Of a DNA stretch of 64,000 bases, positions 54,577-63,509 are shown in pieces (position 1 is the stretch's first letter; each line of letters opens with the position of its first letter). The stretch covers positions 15,182 through 79,181 of the forward strand of contig CAVQKH010000028.1 in the NCBI GenBank assembly GCA_963712995.1, written 5' to 3'. The notes under the pieces were generated by a model. It did no database searches. It saw nothing but the letters and a program-made list of their open reading frames with translations, and was not told the DNA's origin. This DNA comes from GCA-003244245 sp963712995 (lineage in GTDB: Bacteria; Actinomycetota; Actinomycetes; Mycobacteriales; Pseudonocardiaceae). A program made the position numbers and the translations under genes.

Positions 54577-55207
54577 TCACACCGTCGGTAACCTTTCAGG
54601 ATCAAGAACCCCCAACACATCGTCGGAGATCCATCGATGGCGGACTCCCGGTCCGATTCCACTCTCTCGGACAATCCCATGCCGTGTCAGCTGACGAAGG
54701 AGATTCCCTGCTCCAGGCTGACTCACATTGAGCCTTTCCTGCACGAGGCGCACAGTCAGAATGGGGTTCCCAATTAACAAATCCACGACTTCCGGAGCCC
54801 GACTCCTGCTACCCTTGAGGGTAATTCGATATTTTTCCCGCAGATCAGCGAGAACCTCGGCACGTGCGACGGCGTCGTTCGCCTGAACCGCGTCCCCGCT
54901 TCGACACGCCGGTCACGGCCGCATCGAAGATCTCCGTTACCGACGCCTGGGTACCCTCGATCCCAGAACTGGCGACAGCCTCCCGCGTGATGTACGCGTT
55001 GACCAGTAGGTGAGGATCGGGCAGAAGACGCCCAGCCCCTGCCAACCGACCAAGCGCGGAGTCAGCTTCCGACAACAGCATGATCGTGTCAGCAGAGAGC
55101 TGATGCGCACGCGGCATCGGCGCAGGTACGAAGGCATGGTAGGCCGCCGGACCGCCGGTTGACACCGCACGACCCCAGCGTGGGGCTATAAACTTCGTTG
55201 GATCCAC
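54577..55207 (-). pseudogene. Fic-family AMPylase with central deletion
   Basis: GTG 55207 starts MDPTKFIAPRWGRAV, the usual N terminus of Fic-family proteins, followed by YHAFVPAPMPR and LLVNAYITREAVASSGIEGTQASVTEIFDAAVTG, which contains the inhibitory-helix motif SSGIEGTQ. Right after it, in another frame, comes the C-terminal part: ANDAVARAEVLADLREKYRI, GSRSRAPEVVDLLIGNPI and the winged helix LNVSQPGAGNLLRQLTRHGIVRE. The whole catalytic core with HPFxxGNGR, about 170-200 residues, is gone. The product cannot be an AMPylase. Confidence 0.8.
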
Positions 55208-55212
55208 CAGGT

Positions 55213-55248
55213 CAACCTATAACAAAACAGCCAGTTAGTTATAGGTTG
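55213..55248. promoter_or_regulatory. 11-bp inverted-repeat operator before the Fic remnant
   Basis: CAACCTATAAC (55213-55223) and its exact complement (55238-55248) flank a 14-bp spacer, six bases before the Fic start on the minus strand. A related half-site with the same downstream start sequence lies at 32403-32417. The Fic protein carries a winged helix, so autoregulation is plausible. Confidence 0.65.
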
Positions 55249-55321
55249 CCCACGAAGCTACAAGTGTCGTTACACCTTCCACTGGGCGTTAACCCCTGGT
55301 CGGCAATCCAACCGGACGGCG

Positions 55322-55560
55322 TCATGGCGCTTGGTGAAGCCCAAGCAGGCACGAGCGTAGATCCTTGGGCCGGCAGATCACTCTCTGGGGCAGGGTGGGC
55401 CTGAACTCGCGGTAGTGCCAGGTGCTCACCTCGTCATCGAAGAAGACCTCGGCTCGCAGCGCGATACTCATGTGATCATCGTCCGATAGCTTGCGCAGCT
55501 CAGCAAGGGTGTAGCCGTAGTCCTTGGCGATCCGGGCCATCGCCGGGCCGAGGGCTGATT
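55322..55560 (-). repeat. Dispersed fragment, copy 2
   Basis: The minus strand reads MARIAKDYGYTLAELRKLSDDD, then HMSIALRAEVFFDDEVSTWHYREFR and on to a stop at 55322. AELRKLSDDDHMS and FFDDEV match copy 1 at 43040-43138. It may be a short real gene starting at ATG 55469 (MSIALRAEV...) or ATG 55541. No family is recognised. It lies head to head with furA, 40 nt away. Confidence 0.45.
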
Positions 55561-55564
55561 CTTG

Positions 55565-55592
55565 ATTGATTCCAGAAAATGCGGCACGCTTC
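55565..55592. promoter_or_regulatory. furA: Probable FurA operator and promoter
   Basis: TTGATTGATTCCAGAAAATG lies just before the furA start. It resembles, from memory, the AT-rich TTGACTxATTCCAGAAAA element that carries the -35 and FurA site of mycobacterial furA-katG operons. It is a local AT-rich island in GC-rich DNA. Confidence 0.5.
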
Positions 55593-55597
55593 GGAGC

Positions 55598-56041
55598 GTG
55601 GCAACGACTCCGGACTTCGAGCGCATGCTGCGCGGGGTTGCTCTGCGTGTGACGCGCCCCCGGGTAGCGGTGCTGGCCGCGGTGCACGACCATCCGCACG
55701 CCGACACGGACTCGATCATCGGTGCCGCGCGTGAGGATCTCGGTGAGGTGTCCCACCAGGCCGTCTACGACGTGCTGCGGGCACTGACTGCTGCGGGGCT
55801 GGTGCGGCGTTTCCAGCCGACAGGCTCCGTGGCGCGCTACGAGGCGCGGGTCGGGGACAACCACCACCACGTCGTCTGCCGGTCGTGCGGTGCCATCGCC
55901 GATGCCGACTGCGCGGTCGGCTACACCCCCTGCCTGGCGGCCGCCGACGACTCGGGCTACGAGATCGACGAAGCCGAGGTGATCTACTGGGGCCGATGTC
56001 CCGAGTGTGTCGCGGCAACTTCTGCCACGTCCGGCGGCTGA
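55598..56041 (+). CDS. furA: FurA-type peroxide-responsive repressor
   Basis: A 147-residue Fur-family repressor. GTG 55598 follows CGGAGC; a TTG at 55562 is in frame but unsuited. The winged helix TRPRVAVLAAVHDHPHADTDSI, VSHQAVYDVLRALTAAGLVRRF is typical. The metal-binding part has NHHHVVCRSCG and the second CxxC, CPEC, for structural zinc. It sits 88 nt upstream of katG on the same strand, the classical actinobacterial furA-katG operon. It represses its own operon and is relieved by peroxide. Confidence 0.93.
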   Translation: MATTPDFERMLRGVALRVTRPRVAVLAAVHDHPHADTDSIIGAAREDLGEVSHQAVYDVLRALTAAGLVRRFQPTGSVARYEARVGDNHHHVVCRSCGAIADADCAVGYTPCLAAADDSGYEIDEAEVIYWGRCPECVAATSATSGG

Positions 56042-56129
56042 TCGCAGACACGCAGCGCTCGACAACCAGCAGGAACAGCAGAGCAGCACAGCAACCAGAA
56101 CCAAACAGCGAGATAGGAGAAGGACCGCC

Positions 56130-58325
56130 GTGTCTGAGCGCGTCAGCGAAAGCGAGAACCCAGCAATCCCCTCCCCGATTCCGACGACGACTCGGCCCAG
56201 GACGAACCAGGACTGGTGGCCGAATCAGCTGGACCTGCAAGTTCTCCACCAGCACTCGCCCTGGTCCAATCCGATGGACGAGGACTTCACCTACGCAGAA
56301 GAGTTCAAGACCCTCGACGTCGACGCGCTGAAGCGGGACATCTTCGAGGTGATGACGACGTCGCAGGACTGGTGGCCGGCTGACTACGGCCACTACGGGC
56401 CGCTGTTCATCCGGATGAGTTGGCATGCCGCAGGCACGTACCGCACCGCCGATGGCCGGGGCGGTGGCGGCTCCGGTGCTCAGCGCTTCGCCCCGCTCAA
56501 CAGTTGGCCCGACAACGCGAGCCTGGACAAGGCGCGCCGGTTGCTCTGGCCGGTCAAGCAGAAATACGGCCGGAAGATCTCCTGGGCCGATCTCCTGGTC
56601 TTCGCCGGCAACTGTGCCCTGGAATCGATGGGGTTCACGACGTTCGGCTTCGGCTTCGGGCGAGAGGACATCTGGGAGCCCGAGGAGATCTTCTGGGGGT
56701 CTGAGGACACGTGGCTCGGAGATGAGCGCTACAGCGGCGACCGGGAGCTCGGCGGTCCTTTCGGCGCCGTGCAGATGGGCCTGATCTACGTCAACCCGGA
56801 GGGGCCCAACGGCAACCCGGATCCGCTGGCTTCCGCCAGGGACATTCGAGAAACCTTCGGTCGGATGGCGATGAATGACGAGGAGACGGTTGCGCTCATC
56901 GTCGGCGGCCACACGTTCGGCAAGTGCCATGGTGCAGTCGACGCCCAGTACATCGGTCCGGAACCCGAAGCGTGCCCGCTCGAGGAACAAGGCCTCGGCT
57001 GGAGGAACACCGTCGGCAGCGGCAAGGGCGCCGACACGCTCACCAGCGGGCTGGAGGGCGCATGGACCACCGAGCCGGCGAAGTGGGACAACGGGTACCT
57101 GGACAACCTGTTCGCCTACGACTGGGAGCTGACGACGAGCCCCGCCGGCGCGAAGCAGTGGACGCCCAAGGATCCCTCGGCCCAGGGGACTGTGCCGGAC
57201 GCTCATGATCCGTCGAAGAGGCACGCCCCGATGATGCTGACGACGGACCTTGCGCTGAAGGTAGATCCGATCTACCGGCCGATCGCGAAGCGCTTCCACG
57301 AGAATCCGGACCAGCTCGCGGACGCGTTCGCCAAGGCGTGGTTCAAGCTGTTGCACCGTGACATGGGACCCGTCTCGCTCTACCTCGGCCCGTGGGTTCC
57401 CCAGGTGCAGCTGTGGCAGGACCCCGTCCCCGCCGTCGATCATGATCTGATCGCGGACGCGGACATCTCTGCTCTCAAGGGCACGATCCTCGCATCGGGG
57501 CTGTCCATCTCCCAGCTGGTCTGCACCGCGTGGGCGTCGGCGGCAAGCTTCCGCGGCACCGACAAGCGTGGCGGGGCCAACGGGGCGCGGATTCGCCTTG
57601 CGCCGCAACGGGACTGGGAGGTCAACGACCCGGCCGAGCTGGCCAAGGTGCTGCGGACCCTCGAGCAGATCCAGCAGGACTTCAACCTCTCACAATCCGG
57701 CGCGAAGTCGGTCTCGCTCGCTGACCTGATCGTCCTGGGCGGGTGCGCGGCTATCGAGCAAGCGGCGCGCAACGCCGGGCACGACATCAGCGTCCCGTTC
57801 GCGCCGGGGCGCACGGACGCCTCGCAGGAGCACACCGACGTGGAGTCGTTCGCCGTGCTCGAACCGACCGCGGACGGGTTCCGCAACTACCTCCGAGCCG
57901 GAGAGAAGTTGCCGGCGGAGACCCTGCTGCTGGACCGGGCATTCATGTTGACCCTGACCGCTCCCGAGATGACGGTTCTGATCGGCGGCATGCGGGCCCT
58001 GGGCGCCAACTTCGGGCAATCCCGACACGGCGTCTTCACCGAGACGCCCGAGACGTTGACGAACGACTTCTTCGTGAACCTGCTCGACATGGGCACGGAG
58101 TGGACGGCATCCGCCTCGGCTGAGAACGTGTTCGAGGGCCGGGATCGGCTCAGCGGCGAGATCAAATGGACCGCCACCGCCGTCGACCTCGTCTTCGGTT
58201 CGAACTCCCAGCTCCGAGCCATCTCGGAGGTCTATGCGTGCGACGACGCGACGGAGAAGTTCGTGCGTGACTTCGTGGCCGCGTGGGACAAGGTCATGAA
58301 CCTCGATCGGTTCGACCTCGCCTGA
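56130..58325 (+). CDS. katG: Catalase-peroxidase KatG
   Basis: A 731-residue bifunctional catalase-peroxidase. GTG 56130 follows AGGAGAAGG by 6 nt. The distal haem side RMSWHAAGTYR contains Arg, Trp and His. The Met-Tyr-Trp adduct is formed by that Trp, the Tyr of MGLIYVNPEGP and the Met of GRMAMND. The proximal ligand is His in VGGHTFGKCHG. The second, non-haem half is complete to FVAAWDKVMNLDRFDLA. It removes H2O2 and is regulated by the adjacent furA. Confidence 0.97.
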   Translation: MSERVSESENPAIPSPIPTTTRPRTNQDWWPNQLDLQVLHQHSPWSNPMDEDFTYAEEFKTLDVDALKRDIFEVMTTSQDWWPADYGHYGPLFIRMSWHAAGTYRTADGRGGGGSGAQRFAPLNSWPDNASLDKARRLLWPVKQKYGRKISWADLLVFAGNCALESMGFTTFGFGFGREDIWEPEEIFWGSEDTWLGDERYSGDRELGGPFGAVQMGLIYVNPEGPNGNPDPLASARDIRETFGRMAMNDEETVALIVGGHTFGKCHGAVDAQYIGPEPEACPLEEQGLGWRNTVGSGKGADTLTSGLEGAWTTEPAKWDNGYLDNLFAYDWELTTSPAGAKQWTPKDPSAQGTVPDAHDPSKRHAPMMLTTDLALKVDPIYRPIAKRFHENPDQLADAFAKAWFKLLHRDMGPVSLYLGPWVPQVQLWQDPVPAVDHDLIADADISALKGTILASGLSISQLVCTAWASAASFRGTDKRGGANGARIRLAPQRDWEVNDPAELAKVLRTLEQIQQDFNLSQSGAKSVSLADLIVLGGCAAIEQAARNAGHDISVPFAPGRTDASQEHTDVESFAVLEPTADGFRNYLRAGEKLPAETLLLDRAFMLTLTAPEMTVLIGGMRALGANFGQSRHGVFTETPETLTNDFFVNLLDMGTEWTASASAENVFEGRDRLSGEIKWTATAVDLVFGSNSQLRAISEVYACDDATEKFVRDFVAAWDKVMNLDRFDLA

Positions 58326-58370
58326 TCGGCGATGTCCAGGTCGGCGCTCATCAGCGAGTTGTTTTCGTCG

Positions 58371-58510
58371 CAGTAAAACTCAGGCGGCGTGGCCCAGGAG
58401 GACGCGAGCGGCGGTTCGAACGTCCTCGACGGTTCAGCACATACTCGGCCCCGAACTGGCGCTTCAGCTCGTCCAGTCCCGGGCGGATCTTGCGAGGCCG
58501 GATCGGGTAC
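58371..58510 (-). pseudogene. C-terminal fragment of an unknown gene
   Basis: The minus strand reads KIRPGLDELKRQFGAEYVLNR and then, in another frame, VEDVRTAARVLLGHAA followed by TGA. The two pieces look like one protein end broken by a frameshift. No family is recognised. It is downstream of vapC. Confidence 0.35.
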
Positions 58511-58522
58511 CCGCCATCGCCA

Positions 58523-58933
58523 TCACCGGATGTCGGGGTCTCGACCGGGTGTGGCGACGACCAGACCGGCGGTCCAGGCCGCGCTGGTGAGCCGCTGATC
58601 GTAAGCAATGAATGCCGCCAGCGCGTCGCCGAGCAGTACGGCTGAGGCCAGGTGAAGGGCATCGAGGGTGCGCAGCATCGGATGACCGATATCGGAGGCG
58701 AGATCTTGGACGGTGCGGTCGAGCGGGATGAGATCGATGTCGCCAAGCACCGCACGAGCTTCGGTCAAGGCTCGATCCCCGACCCGACGCGCCGCCCTGA
58801 GGACCTCGACTCGACCTAGCTCACTGCTGACCACCGGTTGCTCAGGTCGCTCGCTCAGCCAGTCGCCCAGCGCCGCGGTTTCGTCCTCCCTCCGGATCAA
58901 TTTCATCAGCGCAGAGGAGTCCAGGTAGATCAC
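58523..58933 (-). CDS. vapC: VapC-type PIN ribonuclease toxin
   Basis: A 136-residue PIN-domain toxin. ATG 58933 overlaps the antitoxin stop (ATGA). All four acidic residues of the active site are present: Asp5 in YLDSSA, Glu in LGRVEVLRA, Asp in TLDALHLA and Asp in AYDQRL. It should be an Mg-dependent RNase that cleaves tRNA or rRNA when freed from its antitoxin. The size is normal. Confidence 0.93.
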   Translation of the reverse strand: MIYLDSSALMKLIRREDETAALGDWLSERPEQPVVSSELGRVEVLRAARRVGDRALTEARAVLGDIDLIPLDRTVQDLASDIGHPMLRTLDALHLASAVLLGDALAAFIAYDQRLTSAAWTAGLVVATPGRDPDIR

Positions 58934-59214
58934 AGCCGCTCCGCGCGCTCGGCGTCGAGCAGCTCCTGATTGGTCGGCTCACCGGGCGCAATCGGCACCG
59001 GTCGCGGTGACCGGACTCGGCCAGTCGGGCACGACGCGGGAATCAATTTTCCTATGCCGATCAGTCGATCTCGCGCGGACTGCGAGCGCTGCGGAGGTAC
59101 CAGTAGGGCGATCAGTTCACCACGTTCGGTCACCTCCACGGTCTGCCCTGCCTTCACCAGGGCCAGGTACCGGGAGGCGTTCTGACGGAGTTCGCGAATG
59201 CCGATACGCTCCAC
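58930..59214 (-). CDS. vapB: Phd/YefM-type antitoxin of the VapC toxin
   Basis: A 94-residue antitoxin with MERIGIRELRQNASRYLALVKAGQTVEVTERGELIALLVP, the Phd/YefM DNA-binding fold, and a C-terminal toxin-binding tail with LLDAERAERL. ATG 59214. It overlaps the toxin gene by 4 nt, so both form one autoregulated operon. Confidence 0.92.
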   Translation of the reverse strand: MERIGIRELRQNASRYLALVKAGQTVEVTERGELIALLVPPQRSQSARDRLIGIGKLIPASCPTGRVRSPRPVPIAPGEPTNQELLDAERAERL

Positions 59215-59352
59215 CTCAACATCGTAGCACCTGACGTGCTACATACTTCCCGACACGTTCCGGTTGCCGACGTGCACGCGCGCCCTCGGATTCCTCACGC
59301 CGATCGTCGGCTTCGCGGTTCCTCAGGGCGGCACCGGGCGTAGGTTTCGCGG

Positions 59353-59616
59353 TCAACGGTAGGCATCCCGCCGGTGGCTGATGTCCAGGACCTGGACGGT
59401 TTGGGTGTTCTCATCGATGGTGTACCGGACTCGGTACTCCCCGCGGCGAGCCCGCCAGTGGCCCTCGAAGGGTTTACGCAGCGGCGCGCCCACGCGATGG
59501 GGGTTCTCGGCCAGTGGCCCGTAGAGGAACTCCACGCATGCCGCGGCGATGGCCTCGGGTAGGTGCTCGGTGAGTTGGCGTGCCGCAGTACGGGCTACTT
59601 GTACCCGGTAGGTCAC
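59353..59616 (-). CDS. RelE/ParE-type toxin
   Basis: An 87-residue toxin: YRVQVARTAARQLTEHLPEAIAAACVEFLYGPLAENPHRVGAPLRKPFEGHWRARRGEYRVRYTIDENTQTVQVLDISHRRDAYR. The RARRGEYRVRYTID and DISHRRDAYR blocks hold the usual Arg/Tyr/His residues of mRNA-cleaving RelE-type toxins. ATG 59616 overlaps the antitoxin stop by 4 nt. It looks intact. Confidence 0.93.
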   Translation of the reverse strand: MTYRVQVARTAARQLTEHLPEAIAAACVEFLYGPLAENPHRVGAPLRKPFEGHWRARRGEYRVRYTIDENTQTVQVLDISHRRDAYR

Positions 59617-59900
59617 CCGGGTTGGGTCCGGGCTCGCGGATCGATGAGGGCTCGCACCTGCTGCTCATCAAGCACATCACCAGCAGCGACGTCAGCCTCC
59701 GAGCGGTGGATGCGCTCCTGGGCCTGCGTGTCGGCGAGCAACTCGAGGGTTGCCTCAATGGATTCGAGATCCTCCGCGGCGAGCAGCACGACATATTCCC
59801 GGCCGTTGCGGGTGATGTGGACGCGCTCGTGAGTGCGCCCAACCTCATCCGCAATCTCGGAAAGCCGGGCCTTCGCTTCGGACAGTGGGATCGTGCTCAT
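59613..59900 (-). CDS. Phd/YefM-type antitoxin of the RelE-type toxin
   Basis: A 95-residue antitoxin starting MSTIPLSEAKARLSEIADEVGRTHERVHITRNGREYVVLLAAEDLESIEATLELL, the usual Phd/YefM domain, with an acidic toxin-binding end. ATG 59900. The adjacent TAGAATTATA at 59905-59914 is an AT-rich candidate operator/promoter. Confidence 0.92.
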   Translation of the reverse strand: MSTIPLSEAKARLSEIADEVGRTHERVHITRNGREYVVLLAAEDLESIEATLELLADTQAQERIHRSEADVAAGDVLDEQQVRALIDPRARTQPG

Positions 59901-60187
59901 GAACTAGAATTATAGTCCATCGACCCAATGAACGACTTCGCTCAGCACGAGTGATCTGCGCCGGGCATGCGTTCGTCCAGAATCTCCGCCGCGGCCACTA
60001 TGAACTCGGTCTGGATGTGGACCCGAGGCATCGGCTCCCCACCGCCTTCACCGAACTCGCCCTCACCATCTGATCACAACATCCACCGCAGTCGACCCCG
60101 ACCATCCCCAGCCAACGCAACACCGCCGGTGAACACGAGCGCGCGCCAACTCGAAGAATGATCCGCGGTCTCAACGCAGGTCGTGAT

Positions 60188-61616
60188 CTATTGGCTCTGC
60201 ACGACTGGGGTCAGCGACACCCAGGTCAGCGGCCGATCTACCATTCCGCCGACCGGCCAGCTGGCCACCGCCGACGCCGGCTTGCCAGCCTCCAGCAGCC
60301 ACCGGGGCCGTGGAGTTGGGGTGGGCGTGCGATGCGCGAAGTTCCACCGCATCAGGGCGCCGAGCATCGGCCCGGCGCTCGCCACCCGACCGGCGATGAG
60401 CTGGTCGGTCAGCGCGCGGTCCCCGAACCATTCGACCATCGGGCAACGGCAGAAGAATGCCGGGGTGCCAACTTCGTACCTGACCAGCACCTCCTCACCG
60501 CCGGTGATGGCGGCGACACCGCGCCCGATCGCGGCGTACTGCCCGGCGGTGCCCCAGTTGGCGTTCAGCGGCCCCCACTGCCAGTGCCACGACCCGAGGA
60601 ACACCGCGCAGCCCACCAGCACCGCGCCCACCATCCCCGCGGCGGCCCGTCGCCACCGCAGAGCCGCCGCGGTCACCGCGGCGGTCACCGTCAGACACAC
60701 CACCGACGGGGCCAGGTACCACGGGTACGGCGCGGTGCCCAACGCGGCGAACGCAGCCCACTGCGTGAGCTCCCGCTATGGCGAACACCAACGCCAGGCG
60801 CCGGGCCGGGTGCCGGTACCCGGACAGCACCCACCAGCCCACCGCCAGCAGCCCAGCCACCGCCGGCAGCAGTGCCAGCACGGTCGGCGCCGGGACGGCC
60901 AGCGCGTACAGCACCCACCCGTTGACGAACGTGTACGGGCCCCAATGGTCCCCCGCCTTGAACCACACCGTGTCCGGCAGGAACCCGCCGAGCCGATACC
61001 AGGCGAACAGGTGCCACGGCAGCGCCACCGCGGCGCCCACCACCGCCACCACAGCCCACCGACGCCAGGCGACAAGCCCGAGCACCAGCACCCCAGCGGG
61101 CACAGCCAGGTCGGGACGGGTCAGCACCGCAAGCCCACACAGCACCCCAGTGGCCAGCGGGCGCCCAGCCACCGCGTAGCGGGCCACTCCCACCAGCGCA
61201 GTGACCCCGAGGTAGGTCTCCAGTCCGATCGTCGAGACCAGCAGCGGCGAGGTGACCAGCAACCCCACAAGGGCCACGGGCAACACCGGGGACAACTCCA
61301 GCTCACGGGCCAGCCGCGCCGACCACCACCCCACCAGGCCCAGGCAGGCCACCAGCACCAGCCCCACCGCCAGCACCGGGCGGCCGGTGACCAGCGTGCC
61401 CGCCGCCAGCAGCCACACGTTCAGCGGTGATGTGGCGGTATTCGACGCCCGGTCCGCCAGCAGCCCCCAGTGGCCCATCTCGGCGAAGTTCCGCGCGTAA
61501 TTCAGGGTGATGTAGGCGTCATCGGGCAACGCGGTGTGCGCCACCAGGAACACCAACCCAGCGGCGACCGCCCCGCCGACCGCTGCGACGTACTCCATCC
61601 GCCACCTGGTGAGCAT
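60188..61616 (-). pseudogene. Glycosyltransferase-like membrane protein, frameshifted
   Basis: The minus strand encodes about ten membrane segments. It starts at ATG 61616 (or 61598) with a first helix, then the acidic motif LPDDAYITLNYARNFAEMGHWG and NTATSPLNVWLL, as in arabinofuranosyl/mannosyltransferase-like GT-C enzymes. Near 60775 the frame breaks: the first frame goes into VRRVGHRAVPVVPG, while the other frame continues LTQWAAFAALGTAPYPWYLAPSVVCL. The second part ends with an extracytoplasmic domain at 60188. The first ORF also runs through the neighbouring IS fragments, so the true N terminus is uncertain. Confidence 0.7.
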
Positions 61617-61639
61617 CGCGGTATTAAACCCGACCCGAC

Positions 61640-61905
61640 CAGGGGAGGTAAGCCAGGTCACCCGGCGGTCTACGACCGGGTCGCGGGCAAGCCGGTGTGT
61701 GACTACGACGACAAGGAGACGCGGGAGGCGTTGGTGGATGCGTTGGCCCGGGACGCGATGGCGCTGCTGGCGGTGCTGGAGGGCCGTGAGCTCGCTGCGG
61801 TGGTGTCGCAGGCGGGCGCGTTGCTGGCCACCGTGGTCGGTCAGGACCTCGACCAGGACACCGGCACCGGCACCGACGGGGTGTTCCGGATCGCCCGGCG
61901 GGTGG
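61640..61905 (+). mobile_element. IS1182-like transposase fragment
   Basis: The plus strand encodes YDRVAGKPVCDYDDKETREALVDALARDAMALLAVLEGREL, then LLATVVGQDLDQ and GVFRIARRVA. This matches the middle of IS1182-type transposases (VGQDLxQxxDGxFRIARxVAPDRVIS), cut off right after the RIARRVA motif. It adjoins the start of the glycosyltransferase-like gene on one side and an IS110 piece on the other. Confidence 0.6.
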
Positions 61906-62561
61906 CGCTGAGTGTGGATGCGATCATCGAGCTGCTGCGCCGGGTGGGGCGTCGCCGTTACCTGAGCGCCTCCGCCGAAAAGATCCACCACGCCTTGCGC
62001 ACCGAGCATCTGCAGGCACGACCGCAAATTGCGGAGGCCTACGGCGCGTCGACCCGTGCTCTGGTGTCGATCATTACTGAGTTGGGTCATCAGATCGATG
62101 CGGTGCAACAGCAGGTGGTGACACATTTTGGCCGACACCCCGACGGTGAGATCTATCTGAGCCAACCCGGACTCGGAGTCGTTCTCGTCGCTCGGGTGTT
62201 GGCCGAATTCGGAGACGCCCCTGGCCGATACACCGATGGCAAGGCACGCTGTAACTACGCCGGAACTTCCCCTATTACCCGCGCCTCGGGGAAGAAAAAA
62301 GTGGTCTTAGCCCGCTACGCGCGCAATAACCGCCTGACCGATGCGCTGTTTCAGCAAGCCTTCGCCGCACTCACCGGCTCACCCGGTGCCCGCGCCTTTT
62401 ATGACAGTCTCCGGGCCCGCGACATCGGCCACCATGACGCTCTACGGCGCCTGTCCAATCGGCTCGTCGGCATCCTGCACGGCTGCCTACGCCACCACAC
62501 CACCTACGACGAAGCCACCGCCTGGCCCACCCCCCAACACGATCGACACCAGGCCGCTTGA
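61906..62561 (+). mobile_element. IS110-family transposase, C-terminal half
   Basis: In the same open frame as the IS1182-like scrap, the product changes to RRVGRRRYLSASAEKIHHALRTEHLQA, then YLSQPGLGVVLVARVLAEFGDAPGRYTDGKARCNYAGTSPITRASGKKK and a basic C terminus. This is the transposase_20 domain of IS110-family enzymes, with the conserved Ser region of ASGKK. The N-terminal RuvC-like DEDD domain is absent, so it is a fragment. Confidence 0.85.
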
Positions 62562-62834
62562 CAGCACAGTTGGGCCCAAGCGGGTATCCCGTCACGTCGG
62601 CGGGCTCGCCCCGTAGCAGGTCAGGGGTAGGTGTCTAGGTGGAGCACCCGACGGCTGAACGACCTAAATCAATGCTACCGCGGCGCTGTGTGGCTTGTTC
62701 GGGTCGCTGCCTGGCGCGAGCCTGCTGCAGAGGTCAGCCGGTCGACGCTGCCGGGTCGACGCGGAGCCGGGCCAGCCGGTCGTGGGCCGGCCACCGGACG
62801 TCGCCGGCCCATCCACCCCACCGTCGTCTCACCG

Positions 62835-62990
62835 TCACCGATCCACGCGCTGCGGGATCTGACCGCCACCGGCGCACTGATCGAGGAGGCGCCTGGAGAA
62901 GATCCTGCAGGATTCCGGAGATCATGTTGACCAGCATGGCTTCGACGCTGCTGACCAAGAGTCAGGCCGACGATCCTGGAGGCGCTCTCC
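62835..62990 (+). mobile_element. Second IS110 remnant, highly degenerate
   Basis: Scattered frames read HALRDLTATGALIEEA, LEKILQDSG, IMLTSMASTLLTKS and ILEALS, which align in order with the middle of an IS110 transposase (LEKxLQDxGIKLxSVASxxxGxSGRxxLEAL). At least two frameshifts separate them. It is different from the copy at 61906-62561. Confidence 0.6.
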
Positions 62991-62992
62991 AC

Positions 62993-63332
62993 TCATGCCG
63001 CGAGCCGTGCGCTCATGCCGATGAGAGTGGGGAACGGTCCGACAGGCGACCGGCTTCCGCCTGGTGGGTTGGCGCGCCATGCCATCACGTCGGCTATCCG
63101 ACTCGCCCTCGGCGTTGAGCACCTGTCTGCTCCAGACCGGCTGACCCAATCGGCAGGTACGGGCTGCGGGGAGTGTCCCCCGCTGGAACTCGCAAGATCG
63201 GCCAGGAACCCGGTGCCGTCCTCACCAGCCAGCGCCGCGGTATACGGATCCAAGAACAGTTGGTCTGGAGCTTTCCTGCGCGCGGACCCGGGCAGCCGCC
63301 ACCATCAACGCGGTCGACGCCACCGGATCCAT
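62993..63332 (-). pseudogene. Class I methyltransferase (TIGR00027/Tcmp-like) N-terminal remnant
   Basis: ATG 63332 has GGAGGTG upstream and reads MDPVASTALMVAAARVRAQE, then after a frameshift near 63262 FLDPYTAALAGEDGTGFLADL. This is the N terminus of the leucine carboxyl methyltransferase-like SAM enzymes common in actinomycetes. Homology fades by about 63180, well before the SAM-binding motif, so it is a dead fragment that keeps a good ribosome site. Confidence 0.65.
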
Positions 63333-63509
63333 GCGTGCACCTCCACAACATTCTCGCCCCTGCCCGTACAACCGGGCTGTCCTCACCCGCGATCGGGACG
63401 ATCTCACGGCTCCTGCTCCGGCGGGTTGGGCCGGGTGACCGGGGGCCACTGATCTTCACCCGACGCGGGAGCGGTCGTGGTCCATGACTCGCCGCGATAT
63501 CGTAACGCC

